From assembly GCA_021781575.1 (NCBI GenBank), contig JAJXWP010000002.1, positions 1 to 64,000 of the forward strand: a DNA stretch of 64,000 bases, read 5' to 3'. Position 1 is the first letter of the stretch; every line of letters starts with the position of its first letter. The stretch comes from Pseudomonadota bacterium (GTDB lineage: Bacteria > Pseudomonadota > Alphaproteobacteria > Rhodospirillales > Magnetospirillaceae). A model generated the notes under the pieces. That model saw only the letters and a program-made list of their open reading frames with translations, searched no databases and was not told where the DNA came from. A program made the translations under genes and the position numbers. Below, piece by piece: positions 17,200 through 24,763 of this stretch.

Positions 17200-18195
17200 C
17201 TATTGCTTTGTCCCGCTTTGCTTTTCCTCGCGCAGCCTCTTCTTTTTCATGTGCTCGGCGAAGTCGGCGCAGGGGTCGGCGTCACTGGCCCTGGGGGTGA
17301 ACCACACCGCGTCGAACGGCGGCTTTGCCGTTCCCCAGACCTCGCCATAGGCGGCAGGATCGACACGGCCATCCGCCACCTCGACGAAACCCAGAGAGAA
17401 AGTGGAGCGGCCGGGGGCCAGTGCGGTGATCTGGGCAGGGACGCCGCGGTCGGAGCGGACATGTCCGGCCCCGGCGACGAGGACGGCTCCGACCGGCGCG
17501 TCCGTGGTCATGGCGCGGGCCATGGCGGCGTCGCGGGCGCGCTGCACTGCTACCATGCCGGGGACCATCTGCTCCGGCAGCTGTCCGCAATGGGATTGGC
17601 GGATCTCCTCGGCCATCGCGCTATTGGTGGCGCGATCGAGCGGCTGGTCCAGCCGGTAGAAGGCTCGGCTTGCCGTCGGCAGAGGCTGCTGGCGGGCCAG
17701 CGCCCGGACGTCGGCCAGCGGCAGGTTGGCCGTACGGATTTCCAGGCCGGCGCCCAGCGCCGCGGCGAAAATCGGCTCATAGGTCGGCCATGCCGGCCAC
17801 CCGCTCTGGTCCCAGCCGACCGCCGCAGCCAGCCCGACGACCCGCCGCGGATTATCGGCCAGATACCGGCGCAGCGCAGGTTCCTGTTCCGGGCCCAGCA
17901 TCTCGAAAGCCACCGGCGGCCGGCGGCCGACCGCGATGATCTGCTCGATCGCCCAAGCCTGCAGGCGGTGATGATCCAGGTTGTCATGCTGCTCGCCGAG
18001 CAGGACAAAGTCGGCCGCCACCATGCGCCGGACCAATTGTTGCGCGTCGATGAAGCGCCCTTCCGCCGGCAGCCAGATGCGCCCGACCAAGGGATGGTTC
18101 TGCGACAGGGGCGACTGCCAGGGAGGCACCGGAAGGTCGGCGCCGGCGGCGGGAACAGCGGTGAGAAGCAAGAGCAGGGCGGTCAGAATGCGCAT
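17200..18195 (-). CDS. ChaN-family (DUF399) haem/iron-linked protein
   Basis: A 331-residue secreted protein with signal peptide MRILTALLLLLTAVPAAGAD; there is no lipobox cysteine, unlike classical ChaN lipoproteins. Core: FVLLGEQHDNLDHHRLQAWAIEQI (His-rich motif), PVAFEMLGPEQEPALRRYL, WPTYEPIFAAALGAGLEI, AVLVAGAGHVRSDRGVP. ChaN proteins bind haem and are iron-regulated in some bacteria; the precise reaction is not known. The C-terminal tail (CADFAEHMKKKRLREEKQ) is basic. Monocistronic, divergent from the DUF192 gene. Confidence 0.82.
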   Translation of the reverse strand: MRILTALLLLLTAVPAAGADLPVPPWQSPLSQNHPLVGRIWLPAEGRFIDAQQLVRRMVAADFVLLGEQHDNLDHHRLQAWAIEQIIAVGRRPPVAFEMLGPEQEPALRRYLADNPRRVVGLAAAVGWDQSGWPAWPTYEPIFAAALGAGLEIRTANLPLADVRALARQQPLPTASRAFYRLDQPLDRATNSAMAEEIRQSHCGQLPEQMVPGMVAVQRARDAAMARAMTTDAPVGAVLVAGAGHVRSDRGVPAQITALAPGRSTFSLGFVEVADGRVDPAAYGEVWGTAKPPFDAVWFTPRASDADPCADFAEHMKKKRLREEKQSGTKQ

Positions 18196-18327
18196 GTGGC
18201 CTCCGGAACTGGTAATCCTGGCACAGCGGCATCATTCCCGCCACCGGTGGAAGCGAATCGGTGGTTGCGCCGGCCCGGCCGACGCGTCACAGTCGCGCCG
18301 TTCACCGCGGTCAGGATCGTAGTCCCC

Positions 18328-18774
18328 ATGAAGGTCATTGGTCTTTTTGCCCTCCTCGTCGCGCTGCTGCCGTCCGCCACATGGGCGGCGGAAGTGTCAC
18401 CTTTGTCCATCAAGACCGCGGATGGCCGTACCCTGGCCTTTTCCGTCGAATTGGCCCGCACGCCCGAGGAATGGAGGGTGGGTCTGATGAACCGCGCCCA
18501 TCTCGCACCCGACGCCGGAATGCTGTTCGACTTCGCTGCCGACCGGCCGGTCGCCATGTGGATGAAGAACACGCTGATTCCCTTGGACATGATTTTCATC
18601 TCGCGCGACGGCCGAATTACCGGCATCGCCCAGCGTGCGGTACCCCTGTCTCTCGAGATCATTGCGTCGCCTGGCCCGGTTCGCGCCGTCCTGGAAGTGA
18701 ACGGCGGTGTGACGGAGCGTCTGGGGATCGCTAAGGGCGACCAGGTTATCCATCCGATGTTTACGCCGAAATAA
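18328..18774 (+). CDS. DUF192-family secreted protein
   Basis: A 148-residue protein with a signal peptide (MKVIGLFALLVALLPSATWAAE) and a DUF192 domain: FSVELARTPEEWRVGLMNRAHLAPDAGMLFDF, VAMWMKNTLIPLDMIFISRDGRI, and VLEVNGGVTERLGIAKGDQV. The GLMxR...MWMKNT...LDMxF pattern is diagnostic. The family is widespread, periplasmic or extracytoplasmic, and of unknown function. The ATG at 18328 was chosen for the signal peptide; the much longer open frame upstream is antisense to the ChaN gene. Confidence 0.85.
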   Translation: MKVIGLFALLVALLPSATWAAEVSPLSIKTADGRTLAFSVELARTPEEWRVGLMNRAHLAPDAGMLFDFAADRPVAMWMKNTLIPLDMIFISRDGRITGIAQRAVPLSLEIIASPGPVRAVLEVNGGVTERLGIAKGDQVIHPMFTPK

Positions 18775-18860
18775 GGCCTGAACCGCGGGAAAGCGCGATC
18801 ATGATCGCATTGAGCCACCCTTGAGGCGGAGCCCCCGGCGAGGGCAAACCGTATGATCCC

Positions 18861-19163
18861 TCAGGTTCCGTCGCCCTTCGATGACAGTTGCTGCCCAAGG
18901 ACCGGCGTCCACTGTTCGCCGGCGGCGACGACGCAACTGCTGCCATCCGGCCGAGTGACCAGAATGGTCCACGTCTTGCCGCTGCGGGCGGTGAAGACCT
19001 CGATGACGTTGCCGGTATTGGACATGCCCATGGCGGAGGGGCTTTCCCGATAGTCATGCGACAGGGTGTCGAGGATGGCCGCCCTCGGGCCGCACAGGTC
19101 TTCGGCGGTGGCTGGCAGGGCGACAAGCCAAAGGGCTGCCGTGCCCGCCGTCAATGGCGACAT
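18861..19163 (-). CDS. Small secreted hypothetical protein
   Basis: A 100-residue product: a short signal peptide (MSPLTAGTAALWLVALPATA, then EDLCGPR) and a compact mature domain with two cysteines (ILDTLSHDYRESPSAMGMSNTGNVIEVFTA, TWTILVTRPDGSSCVVAAGEQWTPV). This pattern recurs in small periplasmic proteins of alphaproteobacteria; no function known. A perfect GGAGG site lies 5 bases before the ATG. It follows zur on the same strand at a 77-base distance. Confidence 0.75.
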   Translation of the reverse strand: MSPLTAGTAALWLVALPATAEDLCGPRAAILDTLSHDYRESPSAMGMSNTGNVIEVFTARSGKTWTILVTRPDGSSCVVAAGEQWTPVLGQQLSSKGDGT

Positions 19164-19240
19164 GCTGACCTCCTGTTGCCTGGAGCGATCCGATGTACAT
19201 GGCGCGGCTTCCCGCCGCTGTCACCGGCGGCCTGGGCGCA

Positions 19241-19738
19241 TTACTTCTTTTGGAAGGCGCTCCGGCAGTCGGCGCAAAGCCCTTCGACTTCGATGGTCTG
19301 CCGGTCAATGGTGAAGCCTCGGGCTTCCGCCCCCTGGCGAACCGCCAGGCCGATGGCCGGGTCGTCCAGTTCGGCCGCCCGGCCGCAGGTGGTGCAGATC
19401 AGGAACTGCGCCGAGTGAGAGGCTTCCGGCCGCGGGCAGCCGACAAAGGCGTTCAGCCGCTCTAGTCGGTGGATCAGCCCCTGCTGCAGCAGGAAGTCGA
19501 GGGCGCGATAGACGGTGGGCGGCGCGGCGGCCTGGCCTTCCGTTTTCAGTGTATCCAGCAGGGCGTAAGCGCCGACCGGTTCGTGGCTGGTCCACACCAG
19601 TTCGAGAACCCGCCGGCGCAACGCGGTAAGCCGGGCGCCGCGCTGTCCGCACTTGATCTCGGCGGCGTCGAGCGCGGCGCGGACGCAGTCACGGTGGTCG
19701 TGAACGGGCGAAGGGAAGGCGCTGGCGGGGAGGTCCAT
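19241..19738 (-). CDS. zur: Fur-family zinc uptake regulator Zur
   Basis: A 165-residue metal-responsive repressor. The start at 19738 (MDLPASAFPS) is preferred to an upstream ATG at 19783 that lies inside the candidate operator. N-terminal winged helix: RLTALRRRVLELVWTSHEPVGAYALLDTL and PPTVYRALDFLLQQGLIHRLERLNAFVGC. Structural zinc site: Cys115/Cys118 (CTTC) and Cys155/Cys158 (CADC). The missing HHDH sensing motif of iron-type Fur, together with ASHSAQFLIC, suits Zur. Divergent from a hisI-COG0523 operon across a 15-base inverted repeat. Confidence 0.9.
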   Translation of the reverse strand: MDLPASAFPSPVHDHRDCVRAALDAAEIKCGQRGARLTALRRRVLELVWTSHEPVGAYALLDTLKTEGQAAAPPTVYRALDFLLQQGLIHRLERLNAFVGCPRPEASHSAQFLICTTCGRAAELDDPAIGLAVRQGAEARGFTIDRQTIEVEGLCADCRSAFQKK

Positions 19739-19764
19739 GAACCGGAGCTTGTTGCGAGTGGGGT

Positions 19765-19779
19765 TGTTACAACATAACA
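19765..19779. promoter_or_regulatory. Candidate Zur box: inverted repeat TGTTA-N5-TAACA
   Basis: The sequence TGTTACAACATAACA lies 27 bases upstream of zur and 41 bases upstream of the hisI GTG, in the short divergent region. It resembles TGTTAT-rich Zur operators of alphaproteobacteria (recalled consensus). Its placement would let zinc-loaded Zur repress both directions. Confidence 0.6.
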
Positions 19780-19819
19780 TCACCCCTATTTATCTGCCAA
19801 CTTGCAGAAGGATGCCGCA

Positions 19820-20215
19820 GTGATCGATCCCGCGGCGGCGCTTGCCGCCATAAATTTCAACGCCGACGGTCTGGTCGCGGCAATCGCCCAGCAGCACGAC
19901 AGCGGCGAAGTATTGATGATGGCCTGGATGAACCGCGAAGCAGTCGAGGAGACCTTGCGTAGCGGCCGGGTTTGTTACTTTTCCCGGTCGCGCCGCCGCC
20001 TTTGGCGCAAGGGTGAGACCTCTGGGCAGCGGCAGCGGCTTGTCGAATTCCTCGTCGATTGTGACGGCGACACGGTGCTGTTGCGCGTCGAGCAGGATGG
20101 CGTAGCTTGCCACACCGGCCATCGCAGCTGCTTTTTCACCGCAGTCACCGGGGGGGGCGAGTTGGCCGAAGTGACGCCTGTTCTGACCCCGCCCCAGGAG
20201 CTTTACGGCAAATGA
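19820..20215 (+). CDS. hisI: Phosphoribosyl-AMP cyclohydrolase HisI (Zur-linked copy)
   Basis: A 131-residue zinc enzyme of histidine synthesis (opens the adenine ring of PR-AMP). The GTG start at 19820 was chosen because AGAAGGA precedes it by 7 bases; a TTG at 19802 is the alternative. Motifs: VLMMAWMNREAVEETL, CYFSRSRRRLWRKGETSG, VDCDGDTVLLRVEQ and CHTGHRSC. All three zinc-ligand cysteines are kept, so it is not a zinc-free form. It is not beside other his genes but overlaps a COG0523 metallochaperone by 4 bases, next to Zur, suggesting expression under zinc starvation. Whether a second hisI exists elsewhere cannot be seen. Confidence 0.92.
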   Translation: MIDPAAALAAINFNADGLVAAIAQQHDSGEVLMMAWMNREAVEETLRSGRVCYFSRSRRRLWRKGETSGQRQRLVEFLVDCDGDTVLLRVEQDGVACHTGHRSCFFTAVTGGGELAEVTPVLTPPQELYGK

Positions 20216-21324
20216 GCGACGACCTCGAAGTGAACGATGACCCCCAGGCAGTGGCGGCGGCGGCAATTCCCATCACTATCCTTACCGGGTTCCTGGGCAG
20301 CGGCAAGACGACGGTGCTCAACAACCTGCTCGAGCGTCCTGAACTTGGCGACTGCGCGGTGCTGATCAATGAATATGGCGAAGCGTCCATCGATCACCTG
20401 CTGGTTCGGCAGATTGCCGAGGATGTGGTGGTGCTCGACAGCGGATGCCTCTGCTGCACCGTGCGCGGCGACCTGGTGACGGCGTTGCGCGACCTTTTCC
20501 TCAAGCGGGTGAAGGGCGAGGTGTCGGAGTTCCGGCGTGTTCTGGTGGAAACCACCGGCTTGGCCGATCCGGCGCCGATTCTTCATACGCTGATGGCCGA
20601 CCCGCTGCTGGGCGCGCGGTACCGGCTCGATGGCGTGGTCTGCACGGTCGATGCGGTGAACGGGGCGAAGACGCTGGATCAGAACCGCGAGTCGGTGAAA
20701 CAGGCGGCGGTGGCCGATCGGCTGCTGCTGACCAAGCTCGACTTGGCCGATCCGGTGGCGGTGGAAGTCCTGCGGGCGCGGTTGGCTGGCCTCAATCCCG
20801 GAGCCCGGCTTCTGGCGGTGGCGAACGGCGCTGCTGACCCGGCCGATATTCTCGACTGCGGACTGTTCGACGGGACGACGCGCATCCCCGACGTCGCCCG
20901 CTGGCTCAACGACGAGGCGGTGGCGGCGCAGCAGCATGGTGACCATTGCGGCGCCGATTGCGGCCATGATCATCACCACCATGGCCACCATCATGAGCAG
21001 CAGCGGCACGATCGGGCAGTGCAGTCGTTCGTCGTCACGTTCGATCAGCCGGTTGACTGGGAGCCGCTGGTGATGGCTCTCGAGTTGTTGGTCTCGACGC
21101 GCGGGGAGAATCTTTTGCGTGTCAAGGGGATCATCAATGTCAGGGACGCCGACAAGCCGTTGGTCATTCACGGCGTGCAGCATCTGTTCCACCCGCCAGT
21201 GGAATTGCCGGCTTGGCCTGACGACGACCGCCGCACACGGATCGTCTTCATCACCCGCGACCTGTCGCGTGCGCCGGTTGAAACCCTATTGAAGACAGCC
21301 GTGGCAGGGGCGACAAAAAATTAA
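20212..21324 (+). CDS. COG0523 (CobW/ZNG1-type) GTP-dependent zinc metallochaperone
   Basis: A 370-residue cytoplasmic P-loop GTPase. Walker A GFLGSGKTT at residues 26-34, metal-binding CLCC at 79-82 (GCLCCTVRGDL), guanine-specificity TKLD (LLTKLDLADP), and a histidine-rich loop around 244-262 (GHDHHHHGHHHEQQ) before the CobW C-terminal domain. The family inserts or supplies metals to client enzymes; CXCC plus a His stretch beside Zur points to zinc and to HisI as a possible client (inference). ATG overlaps the hisI TGA. Confidence 0.9.
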   Translation: MSDDLEVNDDPQAVAAAAIPITILTGFLGSGKTTVLNNLLERPELGDCAVLINEYGEASIDHLLVRQIAEDVVVLDSGCLCCTVRGDLVTALRDLFLKRVKGEVSEFRRVLVETTGLADPAPILHTLMADPLLGARYRLDGVVCTVDAVNGAKTLDQNRESVKQAAVADRLLLTKLDLADPVAVEVLRARLAGLNPGARLLAVANGAADPADILDCGLFDGTTRIPDVARWLNDEAVAAQQHGDHCGADCGHDHHHHGHHHEQQRHDRAVQSFVVTFDQPVDWEPLVMALELLVSTRGENLLRVKGIINVRDADKPLVIHGVQHLFHPPVELPAWPDDDRRTRIVFITRDLSRAPVETLLKTAVAGATKN

Positions 21325-21336
21325 AGTGCATCTAAG

Positions 21337-21376
21337 AATGATTCGCATTGATCCCCGGCCAAAATCTTGATAGGAT
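21337..21376 (+). promoter_or_regulatory. Predicted promoter TTGATC-N17-TAGGAT overlapping an AATG-N5-CATT palindrome
   Basis: The -35 TTGATC is at 21348-21353 and the -10 TAGGAT at 21371-21376, with an exact 17-base spacer. The inverted repeat AATG-ATTCG-CATT (21337-21349) overlaps the -35 and loosely resembles a half Fur box (11 of 19 positions by eye). Located 13 bases after the COG0523 stop, with no protein gene downstream on this strand. Confidence 0.4.
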
Positions 21377-21382
21377 CCAGGC

Positions 21383-21458
21383 GAAGTTGGCCTTTGGAGG
21401 TCAGCCTCCCTCTCTTAGACATCCTTGTACACCCGCCCCTCCGGGCGGGTGTTTTTTT
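21383..21458 (+). ncRNA. Candidate small RNA (~76 nt) ending in a strong terminator
   Basis: Inferred from a promoter with correct spacing, a hairpin GGAGG-TCAG-CCTCC at 21396-21409 and a rho-independent terminator at 21429-21458. No reading frame with a ribosome site and no match to a known RNA family was recognised. The simpler alternative is a 3' untranslated region of the COG0523 operon. Confidence 0.3.
21429..21458 (+). terminator. Rho-independent terminator
   Basis: A perfect 10-bp stem ACACCCGCCC/GGGCGGGTGT with a 4-base loop followed by seven T. It ends the zur-divergent hisI-COG0523 transcript and/or the candidate small RNA, 6 bases before the stop of the convergent gene. Confidence 0.9.
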
Positions 21459-21463
21459 CGGTG

Positions 21464-22117
21464 TCAAGAGGTCGCGACCGCAGCCACGGGACCGTTCTCA
21501 TCATCCAGGCCGAAGGGCCGTTCGGTGTCGAAATCGAACAGGGCGGGAGCCTGGGCGATCAATGCCCGCAGAAGCCGTTCGGCACGGTCCGCATCGCGGA
21601 GGGCGGCCTCGTCCAGCAATACGAGGTAACGCGGGCGCAGCAGTTCGACCTTGGCATTGTGGATGATTCGCACCGTCTCGACGAAGAGCTCACGGGCACC
21701 GTAGGGCAGCCCCTCGCCGCGCAGAAGGCGGTCGTCCCATACTTTGAGGAGTCGAAGATTGGTGCTGATCAGGGCGTGCAGCATGGGTACCTGGAGCTTG
21801 CGAAAATAGACTTCCAGGTCCTCGAATTCCGCCGGTTGGCTATTCCCCCAGTGCTCGACGTCGCCCAGGGACATCTCGGCAAGGTGGCTCAGCATCTGGA
21901 ATTCTTCACTGAGTTCTCGGAACTGCTGATAGAGCAGTTTGAACTCGGTATATTCCTCGGGGGAAAAGACTTCAAAGCGCTTGGCCGCCTTGGCCATGCT
22001 TTCCAGCTCGATCAGGCGTGCGGCCAAGGCCTCGACAAAGCGACGTACATCATTACGCATCTTGGTGACGACTGTCTGCTGGGTCACCGTGCTGGAAATC
22101 GAGCGATTGCGTCGCAT
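21464..22117 (-). CDS. Hypothetical all-helical cytoplasmic protein
   Basis: A 217-residue protein, unrecognised. No signal peptide or membrane segment. Long amphipathic helices dominate: VRRFVEALAARLIELESMAKAAKRFEVF, EYTEFKLLYQQFRELSEEFQMLSHLAEM, MLHALISTNLRLLKVWDDRLLRG. The C-terminal ~30 residues are acidic. The first 20 residues are Ser/Thr-rich and an ATG at codon 20 is a possible start. The upstream region (22118-22212) is unusually AT-rich for this window and probably holds its promoter. Confidence 0.65.
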   Translation of the reverse strand: MRRNRSISSTVTQQTVVTKMRNDVRRFVEALAARLIELESMAKAAKRFEVFSPEEYTEFKLLYQQFRELSEEFQMLSHLAEMSLGDVEHWGNSQPAEFEDLEVYFRKLQVPMLHALISTNLRLLKVWDDRLLRGEGLPYGARELFVETVRIIHNAKVELLRPRYLVLLDEAALRDADRAERLLRALIAQAPALFDFDTERPFGLDDENGPVAAVATS

Positions 22118-22212
22118 TTTATTTAAATGCCATCACTAATTTACCTGTACATTGTATCACAACCTTTTCATGCGATATTTAGTATTTTTAATAGGCCCTT
22201 TGTTCTGGTTGG

Positions 22213-23382
22213 TTATTGTGTTTTACCAAGCCGCTCGAATCCTGCCGCCAAGTCGGCTATGAGATCTTCGGGGTCTTCCAGCCCGGTGTGTATGCGCAGG
22301 GTCGGCCCGGTTGCCTGCCAGCGGGTGGCGCTGCGGACGACATGGCCGGTCGTCGGGATGATCAGGCTTTCGAAACCGCCCCAACTGTAGCCGAGGGCGA
22401 AATGTGCCAACCCGTCGAGGAACCGTTCGACGGCGACCTCGGGAAAGGGACGCAATTCCAGGCCGAACAGGCCGCAGGCACCGTCGAAATCGCGTAGCCA
22501 CAAGGCGTGGCCCGGATCGTCGGGCAGCGCCGGGTGCATGACGCGCGCCACTTCCGGGCGTGCTTGCAGCCAACGGGCGAGGGCCAGGCCGGACTCCTGA
22601 TGCTGGCGCAGGCGCGCGCCGAGGCTGCGCAGGCCGCGCAAACCCAGATAGACTTCGTCGGCTCCGGCACAGACGCCGGCCGCCGCCACGGAACTCTTGA
22701 CCGTGTTCCACAACGCTTCGGTGGCGCAAGTGATGACGCCGAGCATGGCATCCGAATGGCCGACGATGAACTTGGTGGCCGCTTGGATGGAAATGTCGAC
22801 TCCCTTGTCGAAGGGTTTGAAGAACAGCGGGGTGGCCCAGGTATTGTCCATCGCCACGACGGCGCCACCAGCATGGGCGGCGGCGGCGATGGCGGGAACA
22901 TCCTGCATCTCGAAAGTCAGCGAACCGGGGGCCTCGACGAAAACGAGGCGGGTTTCCGGCCGCATCAGCGAAGCGATGCCGGCCCCGATCGACGGGTCGT
23001 AGAAGGTGGTTTCGATGCCGTAACGCCGCAACTGCTCGGTGCAGAAGCGGCGCGTTGGATAATAGACCGTGTCGACCATCAGCAGATGGTCTCCGGACTT
23101 CAGCAGCGCCATCAAGGTGCCGGTGATGGCGGCCAGTCCCGAGGCGGTGGCTATGGATCGGTAACCACCTTCAACAGCGCACACCGCTTCTTCGAAGGCG
23201 AAGCTGGTGGGGGTACCGAAGCGGCCATAGCGCATTCCGTCGAACGGGTGTTTTTCGCCGCTCTTCATTGCGGCTACGGTCGGATAGGTCACCGTCGATA
23301 CGTGGTAGACCGGCGGATTGACGGCGCCCGAATGCGCCTCTGGGTGGCGTCCGGCGTGGACGAGGGTGGTCTGCTGTTTCAT
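22213..23382 (-). CDS. metC: Cystathionine beta-lyase (Cys/Met metabolism PLP enzyme)
   Basis: A 389-residue PLP-dependent enzyme splitting cystathionine to homocysteine, pyruvate and ammonia, or a close relative. The start MKQQTTLVHAGRHPEAH at 23382 fits the family; the longer open frame overlaps the entericidin gene. Motifs: GRFGTPTSFAFEEAVCAVEGG, ATASGLAAITGTLMALLKSGDHLL, FVEAPGSLTFEMQDVPAIA, VAMDNTWATPLFFKPFDKG, and the Schiff-base lysine in QAATKFIVGHSD. MetC versus related gamma-lyases cannot be fully separated by eye, but ATKFIVGHSD and YSWGGFESL suit MetC. Confidence 0.9.
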   Translation of the reverse strand: MKQQTTLVHAGRHPEAHSGAVNPPVYHVSTVTYPTVAAMKSGEKHPFDGMRYGRFGTPTSFAFEEAVCAVEGGYRSIATASGLAAITGTLMALLKSGDHLLMVDTVYYPTRRFCTEQLRRYGIETTFYDPSIGAGIASLMRPETRLVFVEAPGSLTFEMQDVPAIAAAAHAGGAVVAMDNTWATPLFFKPFDKGVDISIQAATKFIVGHSDAMLGVITCATEALWNTVKSSVAAAGVCAGADEVYLGLRGLRSLGARLRQHQESGLALARWLQARPEVARVMHPALPDDPGHALWLRDFDGACGLFGLELRPFPEVAVERFLDGLAHFALGYSWGGFESLIIPTTGHVVRSATRWQATGPTLRIHTGLEDPEDLIADLAAGFERLGKTQ

Positions 23383-23462
23383 GCTGCCCCGGCAGGTGGA
23401 AAAATCGCAGCGGGCATTTTCGCACCGGCGGCTCTCACCTGCCAAGCGCGGCAGCTTTGGGG

Positions 23463-23642
23463 CTATTTGTTCTTTTCCGCCGAATGCTGAATTCCCCGGC
23501 CGGCTGACTGCACGTCCTCGCCGAACCCTTCCGTGGTATTGCAGGCAGCCAGCAGGGCGCTCATCGTCGTCATCAACAGGACGACGGCCAGGGCCGCCAG
23601 GGCCGAGCCGCGGCCAGCGCCGCGTGTCCGATAGTTCAGCAT
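23463..23642 (-). CDS. Entericidin A/B-family small lipoprotein (59 residues)
   Basis: A short gene read directly from the reverse strand: starts MLNYRTRGAGRGSALAALAV, then hydrophobic VVLLMTTMSALLAAC with lipobox LAAC (Cys near residue 34), and the entericidin-type mature part NTTEGFGEDVQSAGRGIQHS ending AEKNK. A GGGAGGATTCG site immediately precedes the ATG. Entericidins are outer-membrane or periplasm-facing lipoprotein peptides induced by envelope stress or stationary phase in enterics; the alphaproteobacterial role is unclear. It lies between sseA and metC on the same strand, 18 bases below a perfect 42-base palindrome. Confidence 0.85.
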   Translation of the reverse strand: MLNYRTRGAGRGSALAALAVVLLMTTMSALLAACNTTEGFGEDVQSAGRGIQHSAEKNK

Positions 23643-23659
23643 CGAATCCTCCCGGTGAT

Positions 23660-23701
23660 GAGAATATGACGGATGGCGCCTGCGCCATCCGTCATATTCT
23701 C
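23660..23701. repeat. Perfect 20-bp inverted repeat with 2-base centre
   Basis: The left arm (23660-23679) starts GAGAATATGACGG and is exactly mirrored at 23682-23701. It lies 18 bases upstream of the entericidin ATG and 173 bases past the sseA stop. No T-run follows on either strand, so it is not a standard terminator. A second shorter repeat, CGATCGG...CCGATCG, lies at 23711-23735. Confidence 0.85.
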
Positions 23702-23873
23702 ACCCCAATTCGATCGGCCAGGGGCCGTCCGATCGACGTCCTGGGAAAGCAGGCGTTCGCGGCCGACTATGAGCAGAAATACCGGCTCCGGTTTCAGATG
23801 GGGCGGTCGTGCAACGTCATCAACCGCGTGCAGCCGCGCGGAAGGGTATGCCGGTCACAGACGGCGGGCGGGC

Positions 23874-24731
23874 TCAGTCGGCAATGGCGACGGTATCGTC
23901 GGCCAGTCCCCATTCAGCCCAGGAACCGTCGTAGATCGCCGTTTCCTCGTGGCCCAGCAGATAAAGTCCGAGGGCCAGAACGCAGGCGGTGACACCGGAG
24001 CCGCAGGTGGCGACCACCGGTTTGCCGAGTTCGATGCCGGCTTTGGCGAAACGTTCGGCCAGAGCCTCGGCAGGAAGAAAGGTCTTGCTGTGCGGGTCCA
24101 GCAGATCGTTCCAGGGAAGGTTGAGGCTGCCCGGTATATGACCGACCTTGCGATGTGGCCACGGCTCCTTGTCCCGACCGGAAAAGCGGCCGGCCGATCG
24201 CGCGTCCACCACCTGGTCACGGCGGCTGGCGATATTGGTCTTTATCTGGTCCTTGCTGCGGACCAGAAGCTGGTTGACCCGCGGCATGAAATGGCGCTCC
24301 CGCGGCATCGGGGGGAGATCCTCGGTGGGGCGCCCTTCACGAAGCCATTTCGTCATCCCTCCGTCGAGCACGGCGACGTCGTTGTGGCCGAAGACGCGAA
24401 ACATCCACCATACCCGCGATGCCGCGGCGGCACCGCCGGAGTAGTCGTAGACGATGATGCGGTTGCCGTTGCCCAGGCCAATCTTGCGAACCTTGCTGGC
24501 GAACTTGGCGGCGTCGGGAAGCATGTGGGGCAGGGCCGTGTCGGTATTGGCGATCTCGTCGATGTCGAAGAACACCGCGCCTGGAATATGCTGGCGCTCA
24601 TATTCCTGCCGTGCGTCGCGGCTCGTCGCCGGATGGTACCAGCTGGCGTCGACGATGCGCACATCGGGCGCCTTCTGGTGTTCCGCCAACCATTCGGTGC
24701 TGACGATGGCGTCGGGATTGACGTAGGGCAT
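23874..24731 (-). CDS. sseA: 3-mercaptopyruvate sulfurtransferase (SseA-like)
   Basis: A 285-residue protein with two rhodanese domains. N-terminal domain (1-~135): VRIVDASWYHPATSRDARQEYERQHIPGAVFFDIDEI. C-terminal catalytic domain with loop CGSGVTAC, where Cys carries the persulfide; the CG[ST]GVT loop is characteristic of mercaptopyruvate rather than thiosulfate sulfurtransferases. It transfers sulfur from 3-mercaptopyruvate (from cysteine) to thiol acceptors or cyanide. It lies between cysK-like and entericidin/metC genes, forming a sulfur amino-acid cluster. Confidence 0.93.
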   Translation of the reverse strand: MPYVNPDAIVSTEWLAEHQKAPDVRIVDASWYHPATSRDARQEYERQHIPGAVFFDIDEIANTDTALPHMLPDAAKFASKVRKIGLGNGNRIIVYDYSGGAAAASRVWWMFRVFGHNDVAVLDGGMTKWLREGRPTEDLPPMPRERHFMPRVNQLLVRSKDQIKTNIASRRDQVVDARSAGRFSGRDKEPWPHRKVGHIPGSLNLPWNDLLDPHSKTFLPAEALAERFAKAGIELGKPVVATCGSGVTACVLALGLYLLGHEETAIYDGSWAEWGLADDTVAIAD

Positions 24732-24763
24732 GCTATGTTATCCCCCTGTTTGCCGTGTCGTGT

